Source: Paenirhizobium naphthalenivorans (GTDB lineage: Bacteria > Pseudomonadota > Alphaproteobacteria > Rhizobiales > Rhizobiaceae). Taken from it: a stretch of DNA of 64,000 bases. The notes under the pieces were generated by a model that worked only from the letters and a program-made list of their open reading frames with translations, did no database searches and was not told the DNA's origin. Location of the stretch: positions 62,001 through 126,000 of the forward strand of contig NZ_BJZP01000010.1 in assembly GCF_007992095.1 (NCBI RefSeq), written 5' to 3'. Positions 10,559-21,552 of this stretch are shown piece by piece. A program made the translations under genes and the position numbers. How positions within the stretch are numbered: position 1 is the stretch's first letter; each line of letters opens with the position of its first letter.

Positions 10559-11449
10559 TCAGCCGGAGATTTTCCCCGCCTCCCAGCCCAGCATGGCGCG
10601 CTTGCGCGTCAAACCCCAGTGATAGCCGGTGAGCGCACCACTTTTGCCGAGCGCCCTATGGCAGGGCACCACGAAGGAGATCGGGTTACGGCCGACGGCC
10701 GCGCCCACCGCCCGGCTTGCTGTCGGCTGTCCGATTCTGGCGGCGATGTCGGAATAGGTGACCGCCTTGCCAAGCGGAATTTCCAGGAGGCTTTCCCAGA
10801 CCCGGACCTGAAAATCGGTGCCGATCAGAACGACGCGCAAGGGCTGTTCGCCGGACCATCTTTGCGGGTCGAAGACGCGCGCCGCGTAGGGTGCGGTCGC
10901 CTGCTGGTCGGCCACATAATGGGCCGCCGGCCAGCGCCGCGCCATGTCATCGAAGCAGGCGGCCTCCCCACCCGGATCGGCAAAGGCGAGACCGGCAAGT
11001 CCCCGATCGGTCGCCATCACCAGCGCCTGCCCAAAGGGCGAGGAATGAAAGCCGTAACGAATGGTCAGCCCGGCCCCCTTTGCCTTCCATTCGCCCGGCG
11101 ACATCGCCTCGTGCGTGACGAACAGATCATGCAGCCGACCCGGCCCGGACAGCCCGAGTTCGATGGATGTCTCCAGAAGCGGCATGCCTTCCTGCCCGAG
11201 CAGCCGCTTGGCATGATCAAGGGTGACCGCCTGCAAAAAACCCTTCGGCGTCAAGCCGGCCCAGCGGGTGAACGTCTTCTGCAACTGGCTTTGCGAAAGG
11301 CCGAGTCGTGCTGCGATGGTGTCCAGCGAGGGCTGCGCCTGATAGTCGAGCGTCAGCATCTCGATCACGCGACGCACCGTTTCATAGTCAAAGCCTTCTG
11401 GCGTGATGTCGGTCAAGGCCGAAAGGTCGATCTGCTGGGCAAGGGTCAT
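10559..11449 (-). CDS. AraC-type HTH / O6-methylguanine-DNA methyltransferase fusion (Ada-like, lacking the zinc domain)
   Basis: 296 aa from the ATG at 11449 with AGGAT upstream; a GTG at 11485 would add 12 residues. An AraC helix-turn-helix (about residues 30-120, RLGLSQSQLQKTFTRWAGLTPKGFLQ) is followed by an Ogt-type domain with the acceptor cysteine C263 in VVPCHRALGKSG. The N-terminal Ada zinc domain that senses methylphosphotriesters is absent. It repairs alkylated guanine by transferring the methyl group to itself. Whether it also regulates transcription without the sensor domain is open. Confidence 0.9.
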   Translation of the reverse strand: MTLAQQIDLSALTDITPEGFDYETVRRVIEMLTLDYQAQPSLDTIAARLGLSQSQLQKTFTRWAGLTPKGFLQAVTLDHAKRLLGQEGMPLLETSIELGLSGPGRLHDLFVTHEAMSPGEWKAKGAGLTIRYGFHSSPFGQALVMATDRGLAGLAFADPGGEAACFDDMARRWPAAHYVADQQATAPYAARVFDPQRWSGEQPLRVVLIGTDFQVRVWESLLEIPLGKAVTYSDIAARIGQPTASRAVGAAVGRNPISFVVPCHRALGKSGALTGYHWGLTRKRAMLGWEAGKISG

Positions 11450-11587
11450 GGCGAAATCCTCAGTCTCTTGCCGCAACTTGACCACGAGCCGACACTTCTC
11501 GCCACCCGTTTCTTGCCGGAGATCGGGAATTCATCGGCTGCAACATGGCCGTCATCTCGGACCTGCCGAACCTGTCACGCGCCAGGT

Positions 11588-12085
11588 TCAGATCCGCTGC
11601 TTGGCGGTCGCCAGCGCGCCCTTGAACGCCTTGGCGAAGCTCTCCCGATCATCAGGATTGAGAAACGCGCCAATCTCGGTGCGTCGCCCCTGCCCGGTCA
11701 CCTGCATCGAGACGATACCGATCTCGGCGTGCCGCTTGACGAAGAAGCGAGCCCAGAAAGGGTTGTACCAATATTCGGTCATTCGCCCTGACGGGGTGAA
11801 TTTGCGAATCGCGACATCGGTTCGTGAGACATAGACCTCTTCACGCGCCCGGCCAGACCGATAGTTGAGCCAGAAAGCGCCGTAGAGCAGCAGGAAATCG
11901 AGACCGAAGAACAGACCGATCGGCCAGGCGCCGGTCACCATGAAGAACATCGCGTGCACCGCGCACACGCAACCCGTGATCATCAGCAGGATGCGGAAGC
12001 CCTTCCGGCCGAGCGAGCGGTAGGGAACAAGTTCGGCAGCGAATATCGGCTGCTCCACGACGGTGTTCACATTGCCTTCTGTCAT
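11588..12085 (-). CDS. DUF2244-family membrane protein
   Basis: 165 aa with two adjacent transmembrane helices (about residues 28-72) and a soluble C-terminal domain containing REEVYVSRTDVAIRKFTPSGR and the YWYNPFWARF motif, both typical of DUF2244. This family is widespread in alphaproteobacteria and has no firm function. Its start codon lies 22 bp from that of endonuclease III on the other strand, so the two promoters must overlap or lie inside coding DNA. Confidence 0.8.
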   Translation of the reverse strand: MTEGNVNTVVEQPIFAAELVPYRSLGRKGFRILLMITGCVCAVHAMFFMVTGAWPIGLFFGLDFLLLYGAFWLNYRSGRAREEVYVSRTDVAIRKFTPSGRMTEYWYNPFWARFFVKRHAEIGIVSMQVTGQGRRTEIGAFLNPDDRESFAKAFKGALATAKQRI

Positions 12086-12107
12086 TGTGGCCGACTATAG
12101 ATTGTTC

Positions 12108-12884
12108 ATGACGAGTCCGATGAAGAAATCCAGCACCCAAACGCTGAAAAAGTCAAATCCCGAAACCGCGAAGCGTAAGCCTGCGGCCCGGTCTGCCTAT
12201 TCCAAGGCCGAGGTCGAAGAGATCTTCCGCCGCTTCTCGATCCAGCGCCCAGAGCCGAAGGGCGAGCTTGAGCATGTCAATCCCTTCACTCTCGTGGTCG
12301 CGGTCGCGCTCTCCGCGCAGGCGACCGATGCCGGCGTCAACAAGGCGACGCGCGCCCTGTTCAAGGTCGCCGACACGCCGCAGAAGATGCTCGATCTCGG
12401 CGAGGACAAGGTCCGCGACTACATCAAGACCATCGGCCTTTTTCGCAACAAGGCGAAGAACATCATCGCCCTGTCGCGGCGGCTGGTCGAGGTCTACGGC
12501 GGTGAAGTGCCGAAGACGCGCGAGGAACTGGTGACGCTGCCGGGCGTCGGCCGAAAGACGGCGAATGTCGTCATGTCCATGGCCTTCGGTATTCCGACCA
12601 TCGCCGTCGACACTCATATCTTTCGCATCGCCAACCGCATCCGCCTCGCGCCGGGCAAGACGCCAGACGAGATCGAGGCCAAACTGATGCGGATCATCCC
12701 GAAGCAGTATCTCTTTCACGCCCATCACTGGCTGATTCTGCACGGGCGCTACTGCTGCAAGGCGCGCAAGCCCGAATGCGAACGCTGCATCATCGCTGAC
12801 ATCTGCAAGTCGCCGGAAAAGACCTGCGACGTGCCGGCGCCTCTGGTGGAATTGCCACCGCAATTGTTTGGTCCGACGGACTAG
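12108..12884 (+). CDS. nth: Endonuclease III (base-excision DNA glycosylase/AP lyase)
   Basis: 258 aa from the ATG at 12108 (a second ATG is at 12120). A basic N-terminal tail of about 30 residues precedes the glycosylase. The helix-hairpin-helix LPGVGRKTANVV carries the catalytic lysine, the catalytic aspartate is in VDTHIFRIANR, and the C-terminal [4Fe-4S] loop has the C-x6-C-x2-C-x5-C spacing (CKARKPECERCIIADIC). It removes oxidised pyrimidines and cleaves the abasic site. Confidence 0.95.
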   Translation: MTSPMKKSSTQTLKKSNPETAKRKPAARSAYSKAEVEEIFRRFSIQRPEPKGELEHVNPFTLVVAVALSAQATDAGVNKATRALFKVADTPQKMLDLGEDKVRDYIKTIGLFRNKAKNIIALSRRLVEVYGGEVPKTREELVTLPGVGRKTANVVMSMAFGIPTIAVDTHIFRIANRIRLAPGKTPDEIEAKLMRIIPKQYLFHAHHWLILHGRYCCKARKPECERCIIADICKSPEKTCDVPAPLVELPPQLFGPTD

Positions 12885-13595
12885 TCAGGCGACGGATACG
12901 CCGCGCCGCGTCAACATCTTGTGCAGATGCACCATCAGCCCAGCGGCAAAGAGCGGCGTCAGCAGATTGACGAAGGGGATCGCCAGGAAGCCGGCGATGA
13001 GCAGACCGGCGACGAAGACTGTCCCGGCATGGCGGGAGCGCAACTGCCGCGCCTCCTCGGGCGAGCGGAAACGCATGGCGGCGAATTCAAAGAATTCCCG
13101 GCCCAGCAGATAGCCGTTAACGAGGAAGAAGGCGAAAATATTGACGCCCGGCACAAGCAGCAGCAGCAGCGCAATGATATTGCCGACGATCACGATGCCG
13201 AAGAATTTCAGCGAGGAGACTATCGCCGCGCCGATCGGCATGGCCGTGCCGGGACGATCGGCCGGATAGTCGCGTTTTTCAATGACGTCCGCGACGTCGT
13301 CAAGGAAAAGGCCGGCGATGATGGCCGTGACAGAGGAGAGAAGCAGAGCCAGAGCCAGAGCCAATCCCACGCTGGCGAACATGCCGATGACGAAGGTCAG
13401 CCAACCGGCCCATTCGGGCGTGCCGGGGACGAGCACATCGACCCAGGGCATGGCGTAGGCCACGAAGGCTTCGCGCAACGCAAACCACAGGCCGGCCAGC
13501 ACCAGGAGAGTCAGACCGATCACCTTCCAGAAGACCGAGCGGGTCTCCGGCGCGAAGAGATTGCGCAAAGCAAGGCCAGCGGCGTCAAGGATCAT
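12885..13595 (-). CDS. EI24/CysZ-like integral membrane protein
   Basis: 236 aa with about four hydrophobic helices, including two long ones near residues 20-60 and 65-100 and a C-terminal pair. The conserved stretch VNGYLLGREFFEFAAMR is characteristic of the EI24 / sulfate-transporter CysZ family in alphaproteobacteria. Sulfate uptake is possible but unproven; no cys genes are nearby. It converges with nth without any gap (stop codons adjacent). Confidence 0.75.
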   Translation of the reverse strand: MILDAAGLALRNLFAPETRSVFWKVIGLTLLVLAGLWFALREAFVAYAMPWVDVLVPGTPEWAGWLTFVIGMFASVGLALALALLLSSVTAIIAGLFLDDVADVIEKRDYPADRPGTAMPIGAAIVSSLKFFGIVIVGNIIALLLLLVPGVNIFAFFLVNGYLLGREFFEFAAMRFRSPEEARQLRSRHAGTVFVAGLLIAGFLAIPFVNLLTPLFAAGLMVHLHKMLTRRGVSVA

Positions 13596-13695
13596 TCGGA
13601 ACCTCCATCATATCGCTGCGGATGTAGGATGCCGGGGACCGCCGGACAAGGCCGAAGGCCAGGCTGCTCCCTGTCCCTGTCGCGGCTACGCTCCG

Positions 13696-14487
13696 TCACC
13701 CCAGCCGGTAAAGATCCGGCCGCCGATCGATGAGATAGGGGTTCTGCTTTCGGCAGTCGTCATAGGCGGTCGGATCGATTTCACTCACCAGCAGGGTCTC
13801 GCGCAGGCCTGCACGCGCAAGCTCGTCGCCGTCCGGACCGACGACGGCCGAACGGCCGCTATAGGAGAGCGCACCCTCCTCGCCACAGAGATCGGCATAG
13901 GCGATGAAAAGCCCGTTCTCGAAAGCCCGCGTCGGCACCACCATGTCCGCCACCCGCCGGCTGATGATCCCGGCCGGCAGCGCTGTCGGCACCAGAACAA
14001 GCTCCGCACCCGCCAGCGCCAGGCTGCGGACATATTCCGGAAACTCGACGTCATAGCAGATCAGCATGCCAGTGCGGATGCCGGCGAAATCGAAGACGCA
14101 TGGGCCTTCCGTGCCCGGAGCGAAAGCGGCGCGTTCGCCATCGCCATAGAGGTGGGTCTTGCGGTAGAACTCGGTGCCCCCCTCCGGCCGTACCAGCACG
14201 GCGCTATTGTAGACAACATCCCCATCCCGTTCGGGAAAGCCGGCGCAAACAGCGATCTCGAATTCGGCGGCGATTTCCCGGAGCGCGCCGATGATGTCGC
14301 CATCGCGCCCCTCTGCAATCTCGGAGAACTGGGCAGGGCTCAAGGCATAACCGCTGACGGAAAGCTCGGGCGTCACCAGCAGGTCCGCCCCCATGTCGGA
14401 GGCCGCCGCCGCCGCCTGGGCGATCTTCGAAAGATTTCCCGCAGCGTCGCCGGAAATCGGCTGCATCTGATAGAGCGAGATCAACAT
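13696..14487 (-). CDS. Carbon-nitrogen hydrolase (nitrilase superfamily amidase)
   Basis: 263 aa from the ATG at 14487 with GGAGAC upstream. The Glu-Lys-Cys triad is complete: E41 in VTPELSVSGY, K110 in FYRKTHLYGDGE and C144 in MLICYDVEFPE. The sequence style (LICYDVEFPEYVRSLALAGAEL, then PTRAFENGLFIAYAD) fits aliphatic-amide hydrolases rather than true nitrilases. It would hydrolyse an amide to acid plus ammonia in the cytoplasm. The substrate is unknown and there is no transporter immediately adjacent. Confidence 0.88.
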   Translation of the reverse strand: MLISLYQMQPISGDAAGNLSKIAQAAAAASDMGADLLVTPELSVSGYALSPAQFSEIAEGRDGDIIGALREIAAEFEIAVCAGFPERDGDVVYNSAVLVRPEGGTEFYRKTHLYGDGERAAFAPGTEGPCVFDFAGIRTGMLICYDVEFPEYVRSLALAGAELVLVPTALPAGIISRRVADMVVPTRAFENGLFIAYADLCGEEGALSYSGRSAVVGPDGDELARAGLRETLLVSEIDPTAYDDCRKQNPYLIDRRPDLYRLG

Positions 14488-14583
14488 GGCATGTCTCCAG
14501 GGGGATGATCGAAAACCGGACGATAGGCCGCCCGCCCGCACATTGCAAAGCGTCTCCTGGCTGAGGTCACAGGTTTCCGACGT

Positions 14584-15243
14584 TCAGAACACCGTTGCCG
14601 TGAGCAGCAGGATGAAACCCTTGACGAGCGCGTAGAGCACCCCGGCGACGACGGTGAGCGACACGCCGAACATCACCGTCCCCAGAAGGACACACACACC
14701 GTCACGCTCAAGAATACCAAAGGAGAACAGACAGATGGCAATCGCCGGCAGGATATTGCCGAGCGGCACAGGCAGGGTGAGGATGACCGCCAGGACGAGA
14801 CAAAGCAGGCCGATGACATATTCGGCCGGCGGATAGATGAAAAAGCTCAACCTTGGCCGGAGCATCCGCTCGCCACGTGCCAGCCAAGGGGCGAGGCGAA
14901 TGACGATCGAGGCGAAATCGGCACGGCTCATCGACCTTTTGGCGATGATCTGCGGCAGCCAGGGCACCTGGCCGAGCATGAGTTGGGCGGACAGGAAGAC
15001 AAGTGGCGCGCCGGTCAGCGCCGAGGTTCCCGGCGGGGTCGGCACGACATTTGGCAACGCGAAGATCAGAATCAAGGCTCCGAAGGCGCGGTCGCCCATG
15101 GCCTGGAATATGTCCGCGACGGAAACGCGATCACGGCTCTCATCCATGGCAAGACTCGTCAGAATCTCGGAGAGCCGCCCGCCCCGCTTACGCGCGTCGT
15201 GGTCCCCCGATTCGTCCACCTTTGCCCCGTCGCTTTCCGCCAT
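14584..15243 (-). CDS. ExoD-family exopolysaccharide synthesis protein
   Basis: 219 aa from the ATG at 15243 with GGGAG upstream; a longer frame extends to 15372 but has low-complexity composition. About four hydrophobic helices and the family motifs GDRAFGALILIFALPNVVPTPPG and the LPLGNILPA-like turn identify ExoD. In Sinorhizobium meliloti, exoD affects exopolysaccharide production and nodule invasion. A charged N-terminal region of about 45 residues precedes the family domain. Confidence 0.85.
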   Translation of the reverse strand: MAESDGAKVDESGDHDARKRGGRLSEILTSLAMDESRDRVSVADIFQAMGDRAFGALILIFALPNVVPTPPGTSALTGAPLVFLSAQLMLGQVPWLPQIIAKRSMSRADFASIVIRLAPWLARGERMLRPRLSFFIYPPAEYVIGLLCLVLAVILTLPVPLGNILPAIAICLFSFGILERDGVCVLLGTVMFGVSLTVVAGVLYALVKGFILLLTATVF

Positions 15244-15387
15244 ACTGCTCCCTGCCCCCCCTCCACCCGAGGGTTTGATCTTAGATGCAGACAATGACGA
15301 ATGTTTGTTTAAGGACGAATGAAGCGATGACTGGCAACGATTAGCGCTGCCTTCGGCAAAGGCGCCCGCCAACCACGCGCCATAGCC

Positions 15388-17223
<1,836 letters not shown>

Positions 17224-17275
17224 TCGACCGATCCTTGAAGCCTGCGGTTTCAGACAAGAATATGCAGTCGCGGTA

Positions 17276-18439
17276 TCAGGCCGCGAGCGCCGTCTCCGCG
17301 AGCGTCACCCAGTAGCTGATGCCGTAGGGGATGGCCTCGTCGTTGAAATCGTAGGCCGAATGGTGGAGGTTGGCGCTGTCGCCATTGCCGATGAAGACGA
17401 AAGCGCCGGGGCGGGCCTCCAGCATGTAGGAAAAGTCTTCCGCCCCCATCATCGGCGCAATTTCGCTTTCAACCGCCCGGTCGCCGGAAATACGCCGGAG
17501 AACGCCAAGCGCGAATTCCGTCTCGTCCGGGTGATTGAAGGTCACCGGATAACCGCGCCGATAGTGCACATCGACGGTTGCGCCGAAGGTTGCGGCAATA
17601 CCGTTGGCCACTTCGTTCAGGCGCCGCTCGGCGTAATCACGCGTCTCGGACAGAAGCGTGCGCACGGTGCCGGTCAGCTTGACGGTATTGGCGATTACGT
17701 TGCACGCCTCGCCGCCATGCACGGACGCGACCGTCACCACAACCGATTTCAGCGGATCGACCTCGCGCGAGGCGATTGCCTGCAGAGCGATGACGATATG
17801 CGAGGAAACCAGCACCGGGTCGATGGTCGTGTGCGGCTGCGCGGCATGGCCGCCACGTCCATGTACGACGATCTCGAACTCGTCGGCCGCCGCCATCACC
17901 GAGCCCTTGCGCGTGGCGAAATGACCGACCGGCATGCCGGGATGATTGTGCATGCCGTAGACCTGGGAGATGCCGAAGGTTTCCATCATGCCATCCTCGA
18001 CCATTTTCAGGCCACCGCCGCCGCCTTCTTCTGCCGGTTGGAAGATCAGCGCGACGGAACCGCGGAAATTACGGGTCTCTGCGAGATATTTCGCCGCCCC
18101 GAGCAGCATGGCCGTGTGCCCGTCATGGCCGCAGGCATGCATCTTGCCCGGCGTCTTCGACGCCCATTCCTTGCCGCTCGTCTCGTAGATCGGCAAGGCG
18201 TCCATGTCGGCGCGGAAACCGATGACCGGTCCGTCGCCGCGGCTGCCCTTGATGATCGCCACGACCCCGGTACGGCCAATGCCGGTTTCCACCACATCGC
18301 AACCGAAGGACTTCAGTTTCTCCGCGACGAATTCGGCGGTCTCTTCGACATCGAACAAGAGTTCCGGGTTCTCATGGAGATGGCGGCGCCAGGCGGCCAC
18401 CTCGCCTTGCAGTTCGCTGGCACGGTTCAACACGGGCAT
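17276..18439 (-). CDS. M20-family metallo-amidohydrolase (hippurate hydrolase / aminoacylase-like)
   Basis: 387 aa. Metal-ligand motifs are intact: MHACGHDGHTAMLLGAAKYL (CGHD) near residue 105 and the catalytic acid in FQPAEEGGGGG. A smaller dimerisation domain is inserted in the middle (about 190-300). Family members hydrolyse N-acyl amino acids or dipeptides. Placement with a peptide importer suggests it processes the imported substrate in the cytoplasm. It is probably the first gene of a two-gene unit with the fused ATPase. Confidence 0.88.
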   Translation of the reverse strand: MPVLNRASELQGEVAAWRRHLHENPELLFDVEETAEFVAEKLKSFGCDVVETGIGRTGVVAIIKGSRGDGPVIGFRADMDALPIYETSGKEWASKTPGKMHACGHDGHTAMLLGAAKYLAETRNFRGSVALIFQPAEEGGGGGLKMVEDGMMETFGISQVYGMHNHPGMPVGHFATRKGSVMAAADEFEIVVHGRGGHAAQPHTTIDPVLVSSHIVIALQAIASREVDPLKSVVVTVASVHGGEACNVIANTVKLTGTVRTLLSETRDYAERRLNEVANGIAATFGATVDVHYRRGYPVTFNHPDETEFALGVLRRISGDRAVESEIAPMMGAEDFSYMLEARPGAFVFIGNGDSANLHHSAYDFNDEAIPYGISYWVTLAETALAA

Positions 18440-18763
18440 GTGTTCGATCCTCGCATTTTTCTTGTGGTTCCCACTTTTATCCGGTCATACTGCGCTGCCT
18501 CAAAGCGCTTTTGCAAGCCGCAATTTTCCGCCTTGAACACAAAATAGGCCTATGCTTAGATGGCTCAAATTTTGATCAGTCCCGCATGTTCCGGACAAGC
18601 ATCCGAGACGATCGGAGACCTTAAGCGGAGACAACAGAGTCAAAATTACGAAACAGGGCCAATAAGATAACTGGGACTGGCCTTGACCGCCGGGAGAACG
18701 GGAACTCTCCTCAGGCAGCACTGACGATCAAAACTCCAACGATAAAAACAGGGGAATGACGAC
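18440..18763. promoter_or_regulatory. Divergent promoter region, amidohydrolase / dppA-like gene
   Basis: 324 bp without a gene between two divergent units of one transport system. It contains TCCGA-GACGA-TCGGA (18602-18616), a perfect 5-bp inverted repeat around a 5-nt centre, and GGAGA-N8-TCTCC farther on (about 18693-18710). Either could be an operator. A purine-rich GGGGAATGACGAC leader precedes the plus-strand gene. No promoter boxes stand out enough to call. Confidence 0.4.
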
Positions 18764-20470
18764 ATGCAGAAATTCCGTATTCTATTGGCAGCCTCGGCTG
18801 CGGCGCTGGCCGTGCAGGCGGCACCCGCCTTCGCCGAGCGAGGCTCGGACGGTGACCTTAAAATCATCTTCTGGCAGGCCGTCTCCACCCTCAATCCCTA
18901 TCTCTCCGGCGGCACCAAGGAAGTGTACAGCTCATCCATGGTGATCGAGCCACTCGCCCGCTACGACGAGACCGGCACACTGGTTCCGATGCTGGCCGCA
19001 GACATCCCGACCATCGAGAATGGCGGCGTCACGGCCGATATGAAAAGCATCACGTGGAAACTGAAGCCCGGCCTCAAATGGTCGGACGGCACGCCGGTCA
19101 CCGCCGATGACGCCATTTTCACCTGGAAGTACTGCACGGCGCCGGACGGCGGCTGCGCCCAGGCCGCCTATTACGAAGGCGTGACCAATGTCGAGGCGAT
19201 TGATCCCTCAACCATCAAGATCTCCTTCTCCGAGCCAAAGCCCTATCCCTACTCCGCTTTCGTCGGCGCCCAGTCGCCGCTGATCCAGGCAGCCCAGTTC
19301 AAGGATTGCATGGGCGCCAAGGCACCGGAATGCACCGCCGCCAACTTCGGTCCGATCGGCACCGGCCCGTTTGTGGTCAAGGAATTCAAGCCGAACGACG
19401 TCATCACCTTTGAAGCGAACCCGAACTACCGCGACCCGGCCAAGCCGGCCTTCGCCACGGCAACGCTGAAGGGCGGTGGCGATGCCGCCTCCGCGGCCCG
19501 CTCGGTTCTTGAGACAGGCGAATACGATTACGCCTGGAACATGCAGGTCGAACCGGAAGTGCTCGAACAGATGATGCAGGCCGGCAAAGGCAAGATCGAG
19601 GTGGCCTTCGGCACCCAGGTCGAGCGTATCGACCTGAACCCTTTCGGCGTCGACCCGTCGCTCGGCGACAAGCGTTCGACCAAGGAAGCCGGTCCACATC
19701 CTGCATTGTCCGACCCGGCGGTTCGCAGAGCGCTTTCCATCGCCATCGACCGTGACATCCTGGTCGAGGCCGGCTACGGCGCCAACGGCAAGCCGACCTG
19801 CAACATCCTGCCGGCTCCGGATATCTATGTCTCGACCGCCGTTGACTGGTGCCTGAAGCAGGACATCGAAGGCGCCAACAAGCTGCTTGAAGATGCCGGT
19901 TGGAAAATGGGGCCTGACGGCATCCGCGAAAAGAACGGCGTCAAGCTCTCCTTCCTCTACCAGACCTCGACCAACTCGGTCCGTCAGGGCACCCAGGCGC
20001 TCGTGAAGGACATGTGGAAGCAGATCGGCGTCGATGTCGAGCTGCGTAACATCTCGGCTTCCGTCTTCTTCGGCGGCGACCCGGCTTCCCCGGATACCTT
20101 CCAGAAGTTCTATGCCGACGTGCAGATGTACACCAACAACTTCGACGGAACCGATCCGGAGAAGTACATGGCAGGCTGGAAGTGCGACAAGGCTCCGACC
20201 CCGGCCAATGGCTGGCAGGGTGAGAACGAGCCCCGCTACTGCAACCCGGAATATGACAAGCTGGTCGACACCCTCGGCAAGACCGGCAAGCTTGAAGAAC
20301 GCGCCGCGATCGCCAAACAGCTCAACGATATGCTGAGCAACGACGGCGCCCAGATCCCGCTTATCCATCGTGGCCAGCCGTCGGCGGTCAACGTCACGCT
20401 CGATGGCGTCAGGATGAACGCCTGGGACTCAGAGCTTTGGAACGTCGCTGACTGGTCGCGCAAGAAGTAA
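18764..20470 (+). CDS. Peptide ABC transporter substrate-binding protein (family 5)
   Basis: 568 aa, with a signal peptide (cleavage after AFA near residue 24) and the SBP family 5 signature around LKPGLKWSDGTPVTADDAIFTWKY. Length is normal for oligopeptide-binding proteins. It captures a peptide or similar compound in the periplasm for the permeases encoded next. The gene is followed by a strong hairpin before the permease gene, so its transcript may be more abundant than the rest of the operon. The ligand cannot be predicted. Confidence 0.92.
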   Translation: MQKFRILLAASAAALAVQAAPAFAERGSDGDLKIIFWQAVSTLNPYLSGGTKEVYSSSMVIEPLARYDETGTLVPMLAADIPTIENGGVTADMKSITWKLKPGLKWSDGTPVTADDAIFTWKYCTAPDGGCAQAAYYEGVTNVEAIDPSTIKISFSEPKPYPYSAFVGAQSPLIQAAQFKDCMGAKAPECTAANFGPIGTGPFVVKEFKPNDVITFEANPNYRDPAKPAFATATLKGGGDAASAARSVLETGEYDYAWNMQVEPEVLEQMMQAGKGKIEVAFGTQVERIDLNPFGVDPSLGDKRSTKEAGPHPALSDPAVRRALSIAIDRDILVEAGYGANGKPTCNILPAPDIYVSTAVDWCLKQDIEGANKLLEDAGWKMGPDGIREKNGVKLSFLYQTSTNSVRQGTQALVKDMWKQIGVDVELRNISASVFFGGDPASPDTFQKFYADVQMYTNNFDGTDPEKYMAGWKCDKAPTPANGWQGENEPRYCNPEYDKLVDTLGKTGKLEERAAIAKQLNDMLSNDGAQIPLIHRGQPSAVNVTLDGVRMNAWDSELWNVADWSRKK

Positions 20471-20479
20471 ATGTATCTC

Positions 20480-20507
20480 ACCGGGCCCGGCACCCGCCGG
20501 GCCCGGT
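20480..20507 (+). repeat. Strong intercistronic hairpin after the binding-protein gene
   Basis: ACCGGGCCCGG (20480-20490) and CCGGGCCCGGT (20497-20507) form a perfect 11-bp GC-rich stem with a 6-nt loop. Only a short interrupted T stretch (ATTTTCTT) follows, so termination would be partial at best. The position between binding protein and permease is the classic place for a stabilising or attenuating hairpin. Confidence 0.8.
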
Positions 20508-20541
20508 AGCATTTTCTTCGTGACGGTCTGGAGACTATCCG

Positions 20542-21552
20542 ATGTTCACATACACACTGCGGCGGTTGCTGTTCGCAATCCCGACATTGCTGATTATCAG
20601 CTTCATCATTTTCGCTCTGCTGGACCTCGCTCCCAACGATCCGCTCGGCGACCTGCCCCTGACCATTCCACCGGAAGTACGCGAACAGATGCGGGCGGCG
20701 CTTGGCATGGACCAGCCCTTCTTCATTCGCTTCCTCAAATGGTTGCAGCAGTTTTTCATCAATGAACCGCTGAATATTTTCGAACAGCTCACCGGACTGA
20801 CCGTCGGCACCGGCGAGCGTCTGCGCGTGCTGTCGTGGGCAACCCGCAGCCCCGTCGTCGACCTGATCGTCCAGAGACTGCCCCAGACCCTTTGGGTCGT
20901 TGGCATGTCCTATGTCTTCGGTGTCATGCTGGCGATCCCGATCGGCGTCCTTTCGGCCTACAAACAGTATTCGGTCTTCGATCAGCTGGGCACTTTCATC
21001 TCGATGATCGGCTATTCGGTGCCGACCTTCTTCACCGGTGTCCTGCTGATCGTCGTCTTCAGCTCCTATCTGCAATGGTTCCCGTCAATCTACGACACGA
21101 ACCTCGTCGTTCACGACTGGTCCAGCTTCCTTGCCCAGGTCAGGCAAATGTTCCTGCCCGTGCTGGTTTTGACGCTTTACAATACCTCGCAGATCAGCCG
21201 GTTCGTACGCGCATCCATGCTCGACAATCTGCATCAGGACTATGTCCGGACCGCCCGCGCCAAGGGCGTCAAGGAGAAGGTCGTGCTGCTCGTGCATGTC
21301 CTGCGCAACAGCCTGATCCCGGTCGTCACGGTCATCGCGCTCGGCGTACCCACGATCTTCTCCGGGGCGATCATCACGGAGCAGATCTTCCGGGTCAACG
21401 GTCTCGGCCAATTGCTGATCGTCGCCATCCAGGGCGCCGATATTCCATTGGTCCAGACACTGACCTTCATCTTCGCCATCCTGATCGTGCTCTTCAACCT
21501 GATTGCCGACGTCCTTTACGGCATCCTTGATCCGAGGATCCGCTATGACTGA
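20542..21552 (+). CDS. Peptide ABC transporter permease (DppB/OppB-like)
   Basis: 336 aa. A membrane segment at residues 9-30, a periplasmic loop (about 35-100) and about five further helices are visible, with the BPD-transport motif RTARAKGVKEKVVLLVHVLRNSLIPVVT near residue 235. It is the standard DppB/OppB partner of the next gene, which it overlaps by 8 bp. The Shine-Dalgarno sequence is CTGGAG. Confidence 0.92.
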   Translation: MFTYTLRRLLFAIPTLLIISFIIFALLDLAPNDPLGDLPLTIPPEVREQMRAALGMDQPFFIRFLKWLQQFFINEPLNIFEQLTGLTVGTGERLRVLSWATRSPVVDLIVQRLPQTLWVVGMSYVFGVMLAIPIGVLSAYKQYSVFDQLGTFISMIGYSVPTFFTGVLLIVVFSSYLQWFPSIYDTNLVVHDWSSFLAQVRQMFLPVLVLTLYNTSQISRFVRASMLDNLHQDYVRTARAKGVKEKVVLLVHVLRNSLIPVVTVIALGVPTIFSGAIITEQIFRVNGLGQLLIVAIQGADIPLVQTLTFIFAILIVLFNLIADVLYGILDPRIRYD

